From: Epiperipatus broadwayi
Taxonomy: Eukaryota; Onychophora; Udeonychophora; Euonychophora; Peripatidae
Reading direction: 5' to 3'
NCBI GenBank assembly: GCA_028023455.1
Contig: JAQFVV010006475.1
Span: forward strand, 806,001 to 870,000
DNA length: 64,000 bases
The position numbers and the translations under genes are program-made. Positions 26,779 to 39,425 of the stretch are shown in pieces (positions within the stretch are counted from its first letter, which is position 1; each line of letters begins with the position of its first letter). Below the pieces are notes generated by a model that did not search any database, was not told the DNA's origin, and was given only the letters and a program-made list of their open reading frames with translations.

Positions 26779-29700
26779 CACCCGGGTCTCATTTTATGCG
26801 GATTTATTTAATGCGATTTTGAAGTTATGCAATTATTAGATCAGAAGTCGAGCTCCAATAATATGCCGTTACTTTAAATATTATAAATTTCATGCACTCA
26901 TGTCATATTTAAAGTAATAACACCTTATCGGAGTTCAACTTCCATCTAATAATTTCAGTATTTTCAGCACTTTATAATAGTAATGTAATAGATTTTATGC
27001 AATAAAGAAGTTCATAATTCACTTACAATCAGAATTTTCCCATTTTATATGCACACATTAAATTTTACAAGACTATAATGTAAATCTGTTCAAATGTTAT
27101 AGATGAAACAATACTATGTATTGTAACAGTCAGAAAACGTAGTGCAGAATTCGACCACCACACAGAACAGCAGCACCATCGAGGTAGCGAAGCCACCCGT
27201 GGTACTGAGTTCGAACATAGTTTATCGGTTCCACAATACAATCCACGAAACAATGCATCTGATGCGACATTAGTAAATATTTTTTTAGGCACGGTGGTCA
27301 GGGATATGCAAGAGATTCATGATTTTATTTTCAAGTTAGCCAATAATCAAACTAATATTAATTAAACATTCATATTTACATAATCGAGGAAATATTATAT
27401 AGAATGAGTATCGAATAAATGAAACGTAACTGCAGACGTATAGTTTAAAATTATTTATTAACACATTTTAATAAGATCATTTACTAATAATATTTTATGG
27501 ATTAAAAGCTTCAGTAGCGGGATTTGCGACATGATTATATTTTAAAGAATACATTTATTTATTTGTTTACCAAGGGAATTCATTTATTTGAAGGCGTAAT
27601 CTAGCTACCTAAAATTCTTGAGTAAGTATTTCTAATGCATGCCTGGAGGGATTTATATCTTAGCGGCAGCCATATATTTATTTAATTAAAATATTTATTT
27701 ATAACTAAGGGCAAACATTTATTTGAGAGTGAATTATGAAGATAATGCAGAGGCGGAGTGATATATAGAATAATAAAATTAAGTAAAGGAACACGTGATA
27801 CGCTTTAGAAAGGCAATATGGAATGGCAGTATATCGAAACTGCAATGCCGTGAATGAGTTTATAAGAATGTCGGGCTGGTCTCTGCCATCAGCCCGACGA
27901 AGTAAGGTGTCACATAAGCATAACCAGGGACAAGCGGTTCGTGTCGCAGTTTGTCAGTGGCTGCATGATGTCGTCAAATCCTACGGGAGCACCCATTATG
28001 TCCGCTTGTGTAGGACGACTGGGGTTAATTTCAACCCTGAAGAATCCGGAAATTTCACGGTGGAATGGGTCATTGCGTCTCTAAAACGTAACACATGTAT
28101 AATGTATAAACGATTATGATAAGATTTAAATAGATTTCTAACTCGGCTCTACATTATCAACATTTACTAAAGAACTTTGGTGACTCTCAAAGAAATGTAA
28201 TTTTATGGAATTATTCATTAAGATTTAATAAATGCAAAACATATATAAACTGGGGATTATTACAACTAATACGCCAGCCATTTGCGAAGTTGTAGACCCC
28301 TGCATTACAATAAATGAAGCATTGAATGTGTGTCAGTTTATATGAAAATTAAATTATATATGAAAGTAATGTTAATGAAATCTGACACGCACTCACTATT
28401 TCAAGCGATCATAGATTTAAACTTTGAAAATTGAGACAATTATGAGCATGCAATAATTAAATAATAAATATAGATAAAATGTAGATTTTAGAAATACGCA
28501 CCCAAGAAAGATAGAATGAGGTAAGCTAGATTATTAGAGAAATTTACACATTAAGTTAATTATTCAGTTTTAGTTATACATATGGTAGTTTTTACATTTT
28601 ATAATTTAGATAAGTAGTATGAAGAAGAGTTATAGCATATTATTAGAGTACTCTAGAGTTTGAACACAGACAGGTACCTGTTTTATAAGAAGTTTTCTGA
28701 GTCCATTGGTGTAGTAGCAAATAGTTCATGAGTGGCAATTCTTTCTTGTATTTAGATGTTTCATTTACTTTAACAGCAGCAGCAGCTTTCTCATTTATTT
28801 CAGGCAGCAGATCTTCATGGTGAATTTATGATGGGCAATGGAAAGTTCGGCATCCGATAGGCCATCTCCCGATGGAGAATAATCTAGGTGCTTTTACTCA
28901 GTCATACCTTGGCAGGAACAATTTGTTTTTATATTTTGGAGACTCAGTGATCGAGAGCAGAGCTAAAGTTTAAGTGAATGTCTCCAGCCAGTCTAAGATG
29001 GCCTCTTTTCTTCTCTTGATCTTTCACATTTTTGTTAAGGTATTTTTAGGTTCTACTTAATCTGCCCTGAGGATAATCAATGCATTTTGTTGGTTTTAAT
29101 TATAAAGAAAGCTGCCGTTCCATTGTTTACATTTTACATTTTCTAATTACATTTTGGGGAATTTTTCTTTAATTAATCTATTATCTATCACTGACCGATG
29201 CTTTTAAATTTCAAAGACAAAAAGGGAACATAAGATTATTTTAACTTTTAATTAAATATTACATCAGATTTTTTTAGAATTATTATTAAACGAAATTTAA
29301 ACAAAGCAATAAATATGAACTTTATAATCCAAAATAAATAATTAAAATTATACAAAATTATATAACTAAAAGAAATCTAAATTATATTATTTTATCCCTA
29401 TTTATTACCTTTAATTTGAGATCGAAATGTGTGCGTGTTTATGCTGAATTCTACATATACTTATACATTTTTAATATTGCTACACACACAATTCGATATC
29501 AAAAAGTTTAAATTTGGGTGGGATAGACCGGTCAGTGAGAGACGACAGAAAAAGGTGAAACTTAAGATTGGAATACGAATCTTACTGTTTCAATACGTTG
29601 TTGTTTTTTGCATATTAAATCACATTCTATTCTTGCTTTTTATAAAAAGAATACGTAATCAATTAATCATTTAGTGTCCGCAAGTTTATTTTTAAAAGGT

Positions 29701-30489
29701 TGAGTAACAGAATTGGGCACAATTAAAATCTGATTTTTAATTGTAATTAACAATTTAAAAATTACGTAACATGATCTGAAATTAAGGTGATGTGAAACGA
29801 TGAAATTTGATTTTTAAATGGAATTGAAAATTTAAAAATTAAAGACAAAAATAAGAATTTAATTTTTAATTGTTTTAATTAAATTTTGCCCAACAGTGGT
29901 GAGTCAGTGTCTTTGTTATCATAAGTCTAAGTTCTTATTTTTATTTTAAACTTTTAGTTTATTCTAACGGAGAGAAAAAACACCCAAGAAAATGAATTTC
30001 TTTGGAAATAAAAATTTCAATTTTAGATTGCTTAGCGAAATGGTAAGAATCAACAATGATTGGAAAACATTTTAGTTGTATTTCCTCTGACTTCGTTTAA
30101 GGAGAAGCTCATGATGAATCTAATGTCTCAAATAGTGATAATGATTAAAATACCATACAGGTATGAAAAAAATGTAAATTATGCACAAAAATATATTGTT
30201 TTGTATAAAACTAGATACTGTAGTTAATAAAAAAAGTAAAAAAAAAGTTTGTTTTGTTTCAATTTTTTTCAAATTTGAAATTTTTTATTAGTCATATTTT
30301 ATTTTTTTATTTTTTTTTTAATGCAAATTTTAAAATAATTTTACATTGTTGCTTTGCTTTTATGCGATTTTTGGAAAATTACAGTACGTATCCCCCATTT
30401 TTCAAGGTAAGTTAAGTCTATCTTTATGCGATTTCTTTTGTGCATGTTTTCTGAGGAACCTATCTACCACATAAAATGAGACCCAGGTG
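26779..30489 (+). mobile_element. pogo/Tigger-like element, copy 2, enlarged by an internal insertion
   Basis: The left end CACCCGGGTCTCATTTTATG and right end CATAAAATGAGACCCAGGTG form the same TIRs as the other copies, with TA on both sides (26777-26778, 30490-30491). It is 3.7 kb long, against about 0.9 kb for the other two. The left part matches copy 1 up to about 27099, and the right part resumes at about 29600 (TTAAATCACATTCT...AAGAACGTAATCAATTA in copy 1 terms). The extra length is one block in the middle, described separately. No transposase is recognised. Confidence 0.7.
27100..29600. mobile_element. about 2.5-kb insertion of unknown type inside the pogo/Tigger-like element
   Basis: This block interrupts sequence that is continuous in copy 1 (about 1490-1510). 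Near the edges are TATTGTAACAGTCAG (27119) and, as complement at the right, TATTGAAACAGTAAG, a possible imperfect inverted terminal repeat; no TSD is clear. GC-richer segments lie at about 27130-27290 and 27820-28090. The second contains a perfect 8-bp stem GTCGGGCT/AGCCCGAC (27870-27877, 27891-27898) and a 98-codon frame (27823-28119) whose product I do not recognise. It might be an LTR or a non-autonomous DNA element. Confidence 0.4.
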
Positions 30490-30491
30490 TA

Positions 30492-31739
30492 GTTGGTTTT
30501 CTAGAGTTATACACAGAACTACCATGAGATAACTGAAGGAGGGCAAATCCAGCAGCTGCTCCATAGTTCTTCACTATGGCAGAGTTTGAATTCACATGAG
30601 AAAAGGGTCAGCTTCCAGTGTTTCATAGCCCTAATGTGGTCAAAATAGCTAACTGGTCTGAAGTCCATCCAATCCTAGATGAAATGGAAATGATTACTAT
30701 AAGCCAGTTTTACTAAGATTGGCTCATCATACTGATTTATCTGTAGGCAGACAAGCACAAAATAAATGTATATATATATGAAGCACAGCTGGTGAGCAGT
30801 GTTATATATATTAAGAATGACATTTTAAATAATTTCTTTAGTGAAAATGACATTTAAAATCTAGAATTTAAAAGTAAAACAAATAAATTTTGCTTGAATT
30901 AAAAATCAAAAAGTAAAGATATTGATTTTTTGATTGGAAAACTAAGAAATGATTATAATTAATCAACAGTAACCTGTCAAAGACTGATTTTTACCCTTTT
31001 TTAAAAAAAGGAAAAAAAAACAACTTTTATGAATTTTATGTTTAGTTTGACATGGAATTAATTGTGAAAAATACATTTTTAATAATTTTATTATTTTGAC
31101 AAATTGAAATATATGATATAAACATCAGTGTGCACATACATTTTCAAGTGCACACATAGGTATGTTAATTGGTCATAAATTATGTATTATAAGAAATGAT
31201 TTTTTATAGGTTTATAAATGCAAATATGATAATAAATTTTACTATATGTCTGTGCATTGATATATGGATGTGTTTTATGTAAGCCCATTATGAGGTATTT
31301 GTAAATTAAAATTAATCACTAATATGAGATATCAGTAGCATTGAAATGTGACAACTTAAAATTTTCATTATTATTTTATGGCAAGTGAAATATGTTCATA
31401 AATTATGTTGCATGTCTGTGTGCACATATCAATGCATGTCAGCTTGACACATTTATGTAAAATTAATCATTTTTATTAGTAAATGACAATTCAAATATGT
31501 TCTTTTATGTTGTGCTGCACGTCTATGTGCTGATGTGTATATGTGTTTCATGTAAACCCATTATGAGGTATTGTAAATCACAAGTTGATAATGTTATTCT
31601 TAATCATATATTACTCGAAATCAGAAGGTGAAATTTATATGTATGTAGCATGTTCAGCAGACCCTAATTTCATTTTTAATTGTTATTAATAAACTTATAT
31701 TTTATTATTAAAATTATTCCAATGAACTTAATTCTAAAT
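30492..31739. repeat. unassigned DNA with a diverged tandem repeat (about 31130-31600)
   Basis: At least two units share TGTGTTTTATGTAAGCCCAT / TGTGTTTCATGTAAACCCAT followed by TATGAGGTATT(T)GTAAAT, at about 31269 and 31540. A weaker unit lies between them, centred on TGCATGTCTGTGTGCACATA (31410). There is no coding signal. The 30500-30760 part is less AT-rich and unassigned. Confidence 0.4.
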
Positions 31740-32240
31740 ATTTTTAGGATATATGTTGCATCATCTCCTGATCACAGTAAAAGTTATAGAGCTTGTAGTC
31801 TCTAAGTTAGATTTGTGCATAAGTCTGTTATATGAAAGGGGTGTATATTAGTGTTTATGAGTATCCAGTTGATTATAATTTTGGATTGGTGCAAAAAGAA
31901 TATTCTTTAAATTTTATGCATGACATTTTATTATGTTTAATCTCTATTAGAAATTAAGTTTATAGTTGGCCAGTATATTAATAGTACTAAGTGGCCAGAG
32001 CATTGATGATGGTCAGCATGTTTTAATATCCCAGCATTATTGTTTTATGGTTATATGTTCTAAAGGATTAGCACTTAATTTGGTGCATTCAAATTTATGT
32101 TTAAATAATTGCCCCAAGCTGGTAAAGGCTAAATAGTTAGCCTGGTCTATAGTAGATTCAATTCAAATCCAATCATATTGTCTGTTGATTTATGCTATTA
32201 TTGTTCATTCATGATGATGAATGAATATTACTTATATGTA
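31740..32240 (+). repeat. dispersed repeat of about 500 bp, copy 1 (possible SINE-like)
   Basis: This matches the reverse complement of 38906-39425 over about 500 bp. Shared landmarks are ATATGTTGCATCATCTC near the start, GGATTAGCACTTAA in the middle, and AGGCTAAATAGTTAGCCTGG...CTATAGTAGA near the end. The end reads TTCAATTCAAATCC, reminiscent of a tRNA B-box, so a tRNA-derived origin is possible but weakly supported. No frame is conserved. Confidence 0.5.
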
Positions 32241-32479
32241 TTAACAACTGCTGCAGTAAAAAGTGAATCTACTCCTATATATAGTCAAAGGGAAGATCAG
32301 TCCCATAGTTCGGAAAGAAGTGGCTCCGTAAACTAGGTATACAAATTAACATTAGTAGAAAAATTCCTTTTAAACAGGAAGTGGTACATAAATATCCTGA
32401 CATGGGTCATGAGGAATGAGGATTAATTAAAATAAACTGGAGGGATATACAATTATGGAAAAATGTGTGATCTTTCATC

Positions 32480-33130
32480 TATAAACCTAGTAAAATGCCC
32501 TTGCTCAAAAAACTAGAAATGCCAGACAGTGACAGCGAAAGGCATAGTAGCTCTGGGAAGACTAGGGCATGTATTAAGCCATCTTCACTGGTAACAAGAA
32601 GACAGCTGCAGAGAATAATAGAATCATTTCAAAAAGAGATTAGAGTTTTAAAAAAAGAACTAGAAACTTATAAACTATGAATAAAAACCATACAAGATGA
32701 AATTATTAGTAAAATAAAGTAACTGGCAGAAAATAGAAATAGAATTAGTGACAGAGTTTGGGTTTGAGACATAATCTTGAAAAATAATCTGAAAAAAAAA
32801 TGGGTTAAATGAATAATCACAAAATGTTATCAAAACAATAGTAATCATCCAAGTACAGGTTGGACAACATACAGAAATATGTAAATCATATCCACCATCA
32901 ATTTGAGGAAGATTGGAAAATTGCAGTGTCCATATTAAAAGAGGAAATACAAGACACAGCTGAATTGACACCATAGGAAATAGTGATTGAGGAGGAGGAT
33001 CAAAAACCAGAATGTAGTGACATTGAACCCAAAAGTAGGGAAGAGGAAATATAATCAACACTGAAGCCAACCATAATAACAACTAGATCACCCAGATATC
33101 AGATACAAAGACTGGCCAAATTCAACAATT
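32480..33130 (+). pseudogene. degenerate gag-like coding remnant
   Basis: A 61-codon frame (32495-32680) is rich in charged residues and ends in a coiled-coil-like stretch (RRQLQRIIESFQKEIRVLKK). Further right, another frame (about 32880-33120) reads QFEEDWKIAVSILKEEIQD and later IEEEDQKPECSDIEPKSREE, broken by single stop codons. The charged, non-T-rich composition contrasts with the neighbourhood and suggests real but decayed coding DNA, such as a retroelement gag. No domain is identifiable. The minus-strand frame 32675-33082 is its shadow. Confidence 0.35.
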
Positions 33131-33280
33131 TCACGTAAGCCTAAACAATTTTCTGAAGTAAGGAGAGGAGTGCAAAATATGTAATTAATATTTTAAAATG
33201 AAGAATGCTGCTAAATAAATCGATAAAAGAAATGTTCAAATTAAAAGTTTTAAAATAAATATAGAGACATGTACATATTA

Positions 33281-33450
33281 ATCAATTGCATAGATCTTAA
33301 AACTTACCTTATATGGAAATAAATTCCTAAGAGATTAATTGTGTAGATCATAAAACTTAGATTATATGGAAATAAATTCCTAAGAGATTAATTAATTGTA
33401 TAGATCTTAAAATGCACCTTATATGGAAACAAATTCCTAATAGGAATTTA
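33281..33450 (+). repeat. tandem repeat, three units of about 55-70 bp
   Basis: Three units share ATAGATC(T/A)TAAAAC...CTTATATGGAAATAAATTCCTAAGAGATTAATT, with small differences. The last unit ends in a small palindrome AAATTCCT-AAT-AGGAATTT. About 330 bp downstream is a separate 19-bp palindrome, ATGGTCATGACATGACCAT (33777-33795). Confidence 0.7.
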
Positions 33451-34073
33451 TTTGTATGATAACAAATGCTAAATCTAATTACTCCAGAAAAGATAAGATA
33501 AAACAATAGAAGAGGTAGGATATAAAAAGCTAAAGAAAAATGACTTCTTTTTTCTGTGGTAGCTGCTACTATCATTTGTGTCCACTAGTTGAAGAGCAGT
33601 GAATATCATCGGTGGACTTCATTCCCAGGATCTTGACTTCTGTAGTCAACAAGTTGATTAGGACTTTTAGCAGACCATCTCAGTTTTATTATTTTGAATG
33701 TCTCAAGAGGCTCTTCAAGGATTGTGTTATAAAGACTATAGACATCAATCGATAAATGACATCAAATAATTCACACATGGTCATGACATGACCATTTATT
33801 TTTTAATCATAATTAACATCAATAATATTAGAAACAACTGCTGAAACATTAATTAAACAATTAATAATAAATCACATTTTATCTTAACATTAGTTGAAAG
33901 AATAATTGTCTAAAGTAAAGAATATTAAAAAATATAATTTTAAAATTAGGCATTAGAGTAAGAACATATATATATACTTTGAAAAGAAAAAGGCATCACA
34001 TTAATATCCTATGATAAATGATATATTATTGTATAAGTAAAGTTATAGTTAAAATAAAGTTAGTTTTATGATT

Positions 34074-34788
34074 ATGAGAAGTAAGTATAAAATATTTTCT
34101 TTTAATACTGATAGTAATATAGAAATGCAAACTGAGATACTTAGTTCAAATATAGCTGATGATGCTATGAATAGTATCAATGAACAAATAAACATAGATG
34201 TGTCTTAGGGTGATTCTATATTAAATATCCATGTTGCAGAAACTATGGATATTATTGACAAACCTATAGAAAATAAAAGTAATGATAATAATCCATCATT
34301 AAGTCAAATGATGTTAATGATGCAACAAATGATGGAAAATTTAAATGCAAATATGAAAGTAGAGATGAAAAATTTGAAAGTAGATTTGTCTGCAAAGGTC
34401 GATACCAAGATGGAAAAGATGGATACAAAGATGGAAAATCAGAAAGTAGATTTGTCTGCAAATATGGATACCAAGATGGAAAATCTGAAAGTAGATTTGT
34501 CTGCAAATATGGATATTAAGATGGAAAAGATGGATACAAAGATGGAAAATATGAATACCAAGATGGAAATGATGGATACTAAGATGGAAAATATGAAAGC
34601 AAATATAACAAATGAATTATCAATAAAATAACATAATATAAAAATAGATTTAAGGGATGAGGTATCACAAATGCAATCAAATATGAATCATGAAATTCAA
34701 AAGATTATTGAGGAAACAGATCTTAAGTACAAAAATGATTTTTTGAATTTGAAACAAAGATATAATTCATTTGTCATGCTTATGACAT
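34074..34788 (+). pseudogene. coiled-coil protein remnant with internal repeats (gag-like)
   Basis: One frame runs from ATG at 34074 to TAG near 34788 with only two in-frame stops (TAG at 34206 and TAA at 34629). The longest open part (34245-34631, 128 codons) starts acidic/polar, then has a methionine-rich MMLMMQQMMENL stretch. After that come repeats built on DTKMEKMDTKMEN and KVDLSANMDTKMEN, a strong heptad-type coiled coil. Downstream of the second stop the same frame stays helical and charged. Such N-terminal coiled-coil arrays occur in gag-like ORFs of invertebrate retroelements, but no zinc knuckle, protease or RT follows. The overlapping minus frame is a shadow. Confidence 0.5.
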
Positions 34789-34803
34789 AGGATTTGATTT
34801 TAA

Positions 34804-34819
34804 GCTAGTTTAAACTAGC
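34804..34819. repeat. perfect 16-bp palindrome
   Basis: GCTAGTTTAAACTAGC is its own reverse complement and is followed by a run of A. It lies just after the end of the coiled-coil remnant. No function can be assigned. Confidence 0.6.
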
Positions 34820-35898
34820 AAAAAAAAAATTAGCTTTAAAGAAGACTTAGATTTTTTGTGGTGGAGGTGGGGGGTGATGGCTAATTCATAACCAGCTCAT
34901 TCAGACAAAAGTATTATCTGACAGTTGAAAAGCATAGTGAATAATTCTTAATCAAAGTTGTTGGAAAGGATTTCATTCTTTTATCTGCTATTGAAACATA
35001 TTAAGATACTCCTGTAATATATCCTCACTATGCTCGAAGGAACCAAATAATGCTTATGATTGAATGGAACAAAAAATAATTCATTAAAAAATAAATTGTC
35101 TGAATTTATTCTTATATTTATAATTACAACTATGTATTAAATTAAAGAAAGCAAGAACTAATTCAAGGACAAAATGATTGTGAAATAAAAATAAGCAAAA
35201 GATTGATATTTAATAAACATTTGTAGCTATAAATTCAACAGTAAATGTGTATATTTTATTTTTTAACTCCAGTTTTATGACCTTCCAGTTATAGTCTTCT
35301 TTTTTTTTTTAATTGCTGAAATGTAATTCACGTTAATGTTCTTCAATATATATTACAATAACAAATTAAACAATCACTTTTTTTTTTTAAATATATGTTC
35401 TCCAACATTATAAATATCTTAACTAACTTCTAACTTCTTTTCAAAAACTTTATTTCCATATATTAAGTATATGAACATATATATATAAAATCACATATAC
35501 ATTTCCAACATTTCAACTTTTTTTTTACCATTATAGTCATTTTCATGGATTTATAACAAAAAAAATACATATCTCTACATAATACTCTAATATAGAGAGC
35601 GTACCAATAGCTTAAACAATCTCTTAATTGATAAGTGCAGTGAGAGAAAATATTTGAAATCTCTATCCAGAACATTCTTATCCCCAGACCAATTGGTTTC
35701 GAGCTTATGGCTCACCTCAATGTGGAGCTAGAATATTCAGACATTAGATCTAAAATATCAACTCAAAAACCAGCACTTACTTCATACGGAATATTTAAGC
35801 AGAAACTCTGAAATTTTCAGACATGAAAATGTTTTTAACTCCAGTTATCTAACTTACATAGCAATATGGGACTGAACCAAATTTAGATCTACCACATA
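34820..35898. other. AT-rich DNA, no gene recognised
   Basis: A short G-rich run (GGTGGAGGTGGGGGGTGATG) lies near 34861. The remainder is A/T-rich with no coding signature. Confidence 0.5.
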
Positions 35899-36420
35899 TC
35901 CCCCTCCCTCTCCCCTTTTCCCCCCTCTCTTTCCTTTTTCCTTGCCCTATCTCCCTCTTTCCCCTCTTCCCCTCTTGTTCTTTCCTCTCTCTTTCCCCCT
36001 TCCCTCCCTTTCTTCTTCTTTCCATATCCCCTCCTCTCCCTTTCCCTATCCTCTCTCCTCTTTTTTCTCCTTCCTTTTGCTTTCGTCTCTGCTCTCCCTT
36101 CCCTCCTGTCCCTCCCCTCCCTCTTCTCTCTTCCCTTTTCTTCTACTTCTCTCCTCTCCCTCTTCTTTCCCTCCCCTCCCTCTCTCTTTCCCTTTCTTAC
36201 TCTTTCCCTCCCCTTCCTCCTATTCATCCTCTCCCACTCCCTTCTGCTTCTCTTTTCCCTCCTCTCCCTTTTTTCCTGTTCCTGCTCCCTTCCCTTCCTG
36301 CCCCCTTCCCTCTCTATCTCTCCCATCCTGCTCCTTTCCCTTCTCTTTCCCTTCTGCTTGTTGTTTTTTTCTTCCTTGCTCTCCCTCTCTTTTTCACTTT
36401 CTCCCCCACCTCTCTCCCTG
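35899..36420. repeat. 520-bp polypyrimidine/polypurine tract
   Basis: The plus strand is almost only C and T for about 520 bp (CCCTTCCCT, CTCTCCC and TTTCCC words without a fixed period); purines are rare interruptions. The overlapping open frames on both strands (35889-36326 minus, rich in R/E/G/K; 35942-36433 plus, rich in P/S/L/F) are by-products of the skewed composition. Such mirror-like tracts can adopt triplex DNA in vitro; any role here is unknown. Confidence 0.9.
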
Positions 36421-38905
36421 TATATATATGTAAGCCTTTCTATTGTGATAAAAGTTTTGGAACTTCATGATACCTAGCTCATCTACTGCTAAAATAGTGA
36501 AAAGGTTTATTATAATGCAATGGCATAATTAGATTGTAGAGTAACATCTATTATTTTAATGAGAATGAACAGCTGAGTTATTAGAAAGTGATTATTTTAA
36601 CTTTATGCTTGAAACAAATCTTAGTCTAGCCCCATTGTATTTAATATGTGATGGCTATTAAGAAATAAAGGTCATTAGCTTTAATTTTGATACTAAAATG
36701 TCATGTATGTATAAAAAATTTTTTTATAAATGACCTATTTTTCCGGCAATATTTGTAAATTAATTTTTTATTATATATATTATTATGTTTGTTTAGGACT
36801 ATTTATTTTTCCATTATTTTGTTTTATTCGAGATGTAACAATGTTTTAGCCATTATTTACAAAACATCTTCTAAATTGCTCATTTTTTATATTTTTTATT
36901 TTACATTAACTTTGCATAATTATACTGTTTTTTATAGGCTATGTATTTTCAGGTGTATTTGATTTTTTGAATCACCCTTAGTTCCATTTACTTTGAATAA
37001 TAGGTATGATTTTACACAATGTATGATAAATCTAGAATATCATAATATATGTATAATAAAATCAATTTATTGTATTACAAATTGATTAATGAAATAAACT
37101 AATTCTGAATACAAATCATCACAAATATAATTAATATTTGTTCATATCATTTTTAAGCAGAATAATATATATTTAGTATTAGGTCCTAGTTTTTCTTCAA
37201 TAATTTTAAAGTTTTTTTTATTTTTTATCATTTGGCGTTGTCCTCCATATTATAGTTTTAATTCATTTGTGTGTGTTTTTTTTAATGATAATGATAGTAT
37301 TTACTGTGTATTTATGATTAGTTTCCTTCAATAATAATAAATGTTTAATCAGTAAAAATTAAATAATTTTTTATTTCGTATTTTTGCTTGATATAATTCA
37401 CTTGTGAGTGGATATTTATAAGAGTAGTTCACTTAATAATATCCCCAATGAATTCATTGTTTTGATTTATTTGTCTGGTTACTAAGTACATTTTCACTCA
37501 TCTAGAGTATTGTAGTTTTTCACAATTTATATTGTTAAATTTATTATTTTCCATCAAAGGAATGAGTGCTTGATAAATATTCATTATTATTTTGTCTTGT
37601 GAATGAAATATAAGATAATTTTAATTAACTTGATATATTCTGACACATTTGAATTATAAAATATTTACTTTTTTTTTTAAAAATGTTTTAACTAATGTGG
37701 GGTAGATGATGATAAGTAAATATAGTAGGATTTGGTTAGAATCGGAGCTTGATGTGAGCTTCAGTCTGATCAGCATCTGTGGCTATGATCAAATAGAATT
37801 AAATGTTAAACGTGTAGCCGTCTCACCTTTTATTTGGTCACCCACTGGACTAAAGAGCATAATTTTGTTACATTAAGAGCATGCACTTTTTGTTTTCATC
37901 TGGCTCATCAGAGAATTGAATTTTTATTGATATACATTCTGCTATTAGAAATAATCTTTAAAAATTGTTTAGTATTAAAGTTAGTTATTCAATAGTAATA
38001 TATGTAGCGCTATCCATAGACACCCCTCCACATTTAAAAATGACAAAATGAAAAATATAGAAATACAATACATTGCATTGTACTTTAATATGTGGATATA
38101 ATTAATATATTTTTGTTTGTTTGTTTGTACAATGACCATATGTCACATCTTTAGAAATTAAAGTTAGATGAAAATTTTGCTTTTAATATATCTTTCATTG
38201 CAAATTAAATTTTAATACAATGTGAAATAGTTATATAAATCACTGTTACTTGCTAGATATAATAACCTTTTATTTTGTTTGCTGGATCTGTTGTTTAGCA
38301 GAAAACTTTGCATACATGCATATAAAAAATCATTGTAGATGATTTTCAATTAAAATGAAATTTTTTTTCATTTGATTGATACAGAAGTATTTTTATTCAA
38401 TTGTGTAAGGTTAACAGATTGGAAAGAAAAATGCATTAAATTGTATAATTTTTTAATATGAGGATATAATTTAAATATTTTTTTTTTGTATCCTATATGC
38501 ATAAATACATTATTTTTTGTTATAGTTTGAAACATATTTGTTTTTATAAATAATGTGATAATGAAGTTTAGAGTAAAGTATGTTAAAAAAATAGACAGTT
38601 TTTTGTAACTCATACCCAGGAGTATTGCTACATCTTAAAGTTATATTAAATTGTCTTGATTGCAAAACATGTAGTGTAATGATATGGAAAATAGGGTTGC
38701 ACCTGGGATGATGGCACTCATCCTCATCAACTCTAGATATTAACAAGTCAATGACTCAAAATTTAAAATATTAAATATAAATTTAATATCAAAATAATAT
38801 ATTTAAAAGTAATTAGAATGAGAGATCTTGAGAGATCACTCTATGAGATAAGCACAGCAACTATATTAATATAATTAACTATAAGTTCACCAGCATTATA
38901 AATAA
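36421..38905. other. AT-rich DNA, no gene recognised
   Basis: A GTTT microsatellite lies near 38112-38127. The 37690-37910 stretch is slightly GC-richer but carries no recognisable motif. Frames 38368-38746 (minus) are unsupported. Confidence 0.5.
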
Positions 38906-39425
38906 GTATAAGTAATACTCATCATTATGAGTGATTAGCAATAAAAGTAAATCAGTCAATCTGGTGACTGGGTTTAAAATGCGTCTACTATAGACTAGGC
39001 TAATTATTTAGCCTTTCCATCTTGGGGAAAATTATTTAAACATAAATTTGGATGCAAAAACTTAAGTGCTAATCCATCAGAATATATAACAATAAAAACA
39101 ATAATGCTGGAATATTAAAGCATGCTGATCATCGTCAATGCTCTGACCACTTAATAGCATTCATGTACTGGATAACTAAACTTAGTTTCTAAATGAATAC
39201 TAAACTAAATAAAATGTAGTGCATGAACTTTAAAGGATATCACCTTTGCAATCTCCATTGCAGCAATCCATGGTCATCATCATCAACTGGTTGCCCATAA
39301 ACCCCAAATATAATCCCCTTTTATATAAAAGACCATTATTCACTAATCTAACTCAGAGAACACAATCTCTATAACTGTTACTGTGAGCAAGAGATGATGC
39401 AACATATAATATTTCTAAAACTATT
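38906..39425 (-). repeat. dispersed repeat of about 500 bp, copy 2 (inverted)
   Basis: The reverse complement aligns with 31740-32240, including ATTATATGTTGCATCATCTC, GGATTAGCACTTAAG and AGGCTAAATAATTAGCCTAGTCTATAGTAGA. Its B-box-like end is CATTTTAAACCCAGTC. The two copies are about 6.7 kb apart in opposite orientation. Confidence 0.5.

Noticed and set aside
27823-28119. 98-codon frame as a possible host gene
   Set aside because: No recognisable motif, and it lies within a GC-richer part of an insertion in a DNA transposon; kept only as a note within that feature.
35889-36433. Long open frames on both strands (145 and 163 codons)
   Set aside because: They arise from the polypyrimidine composition; products are low-complexity R/E/G/K or P/S/L/F text with no domain.
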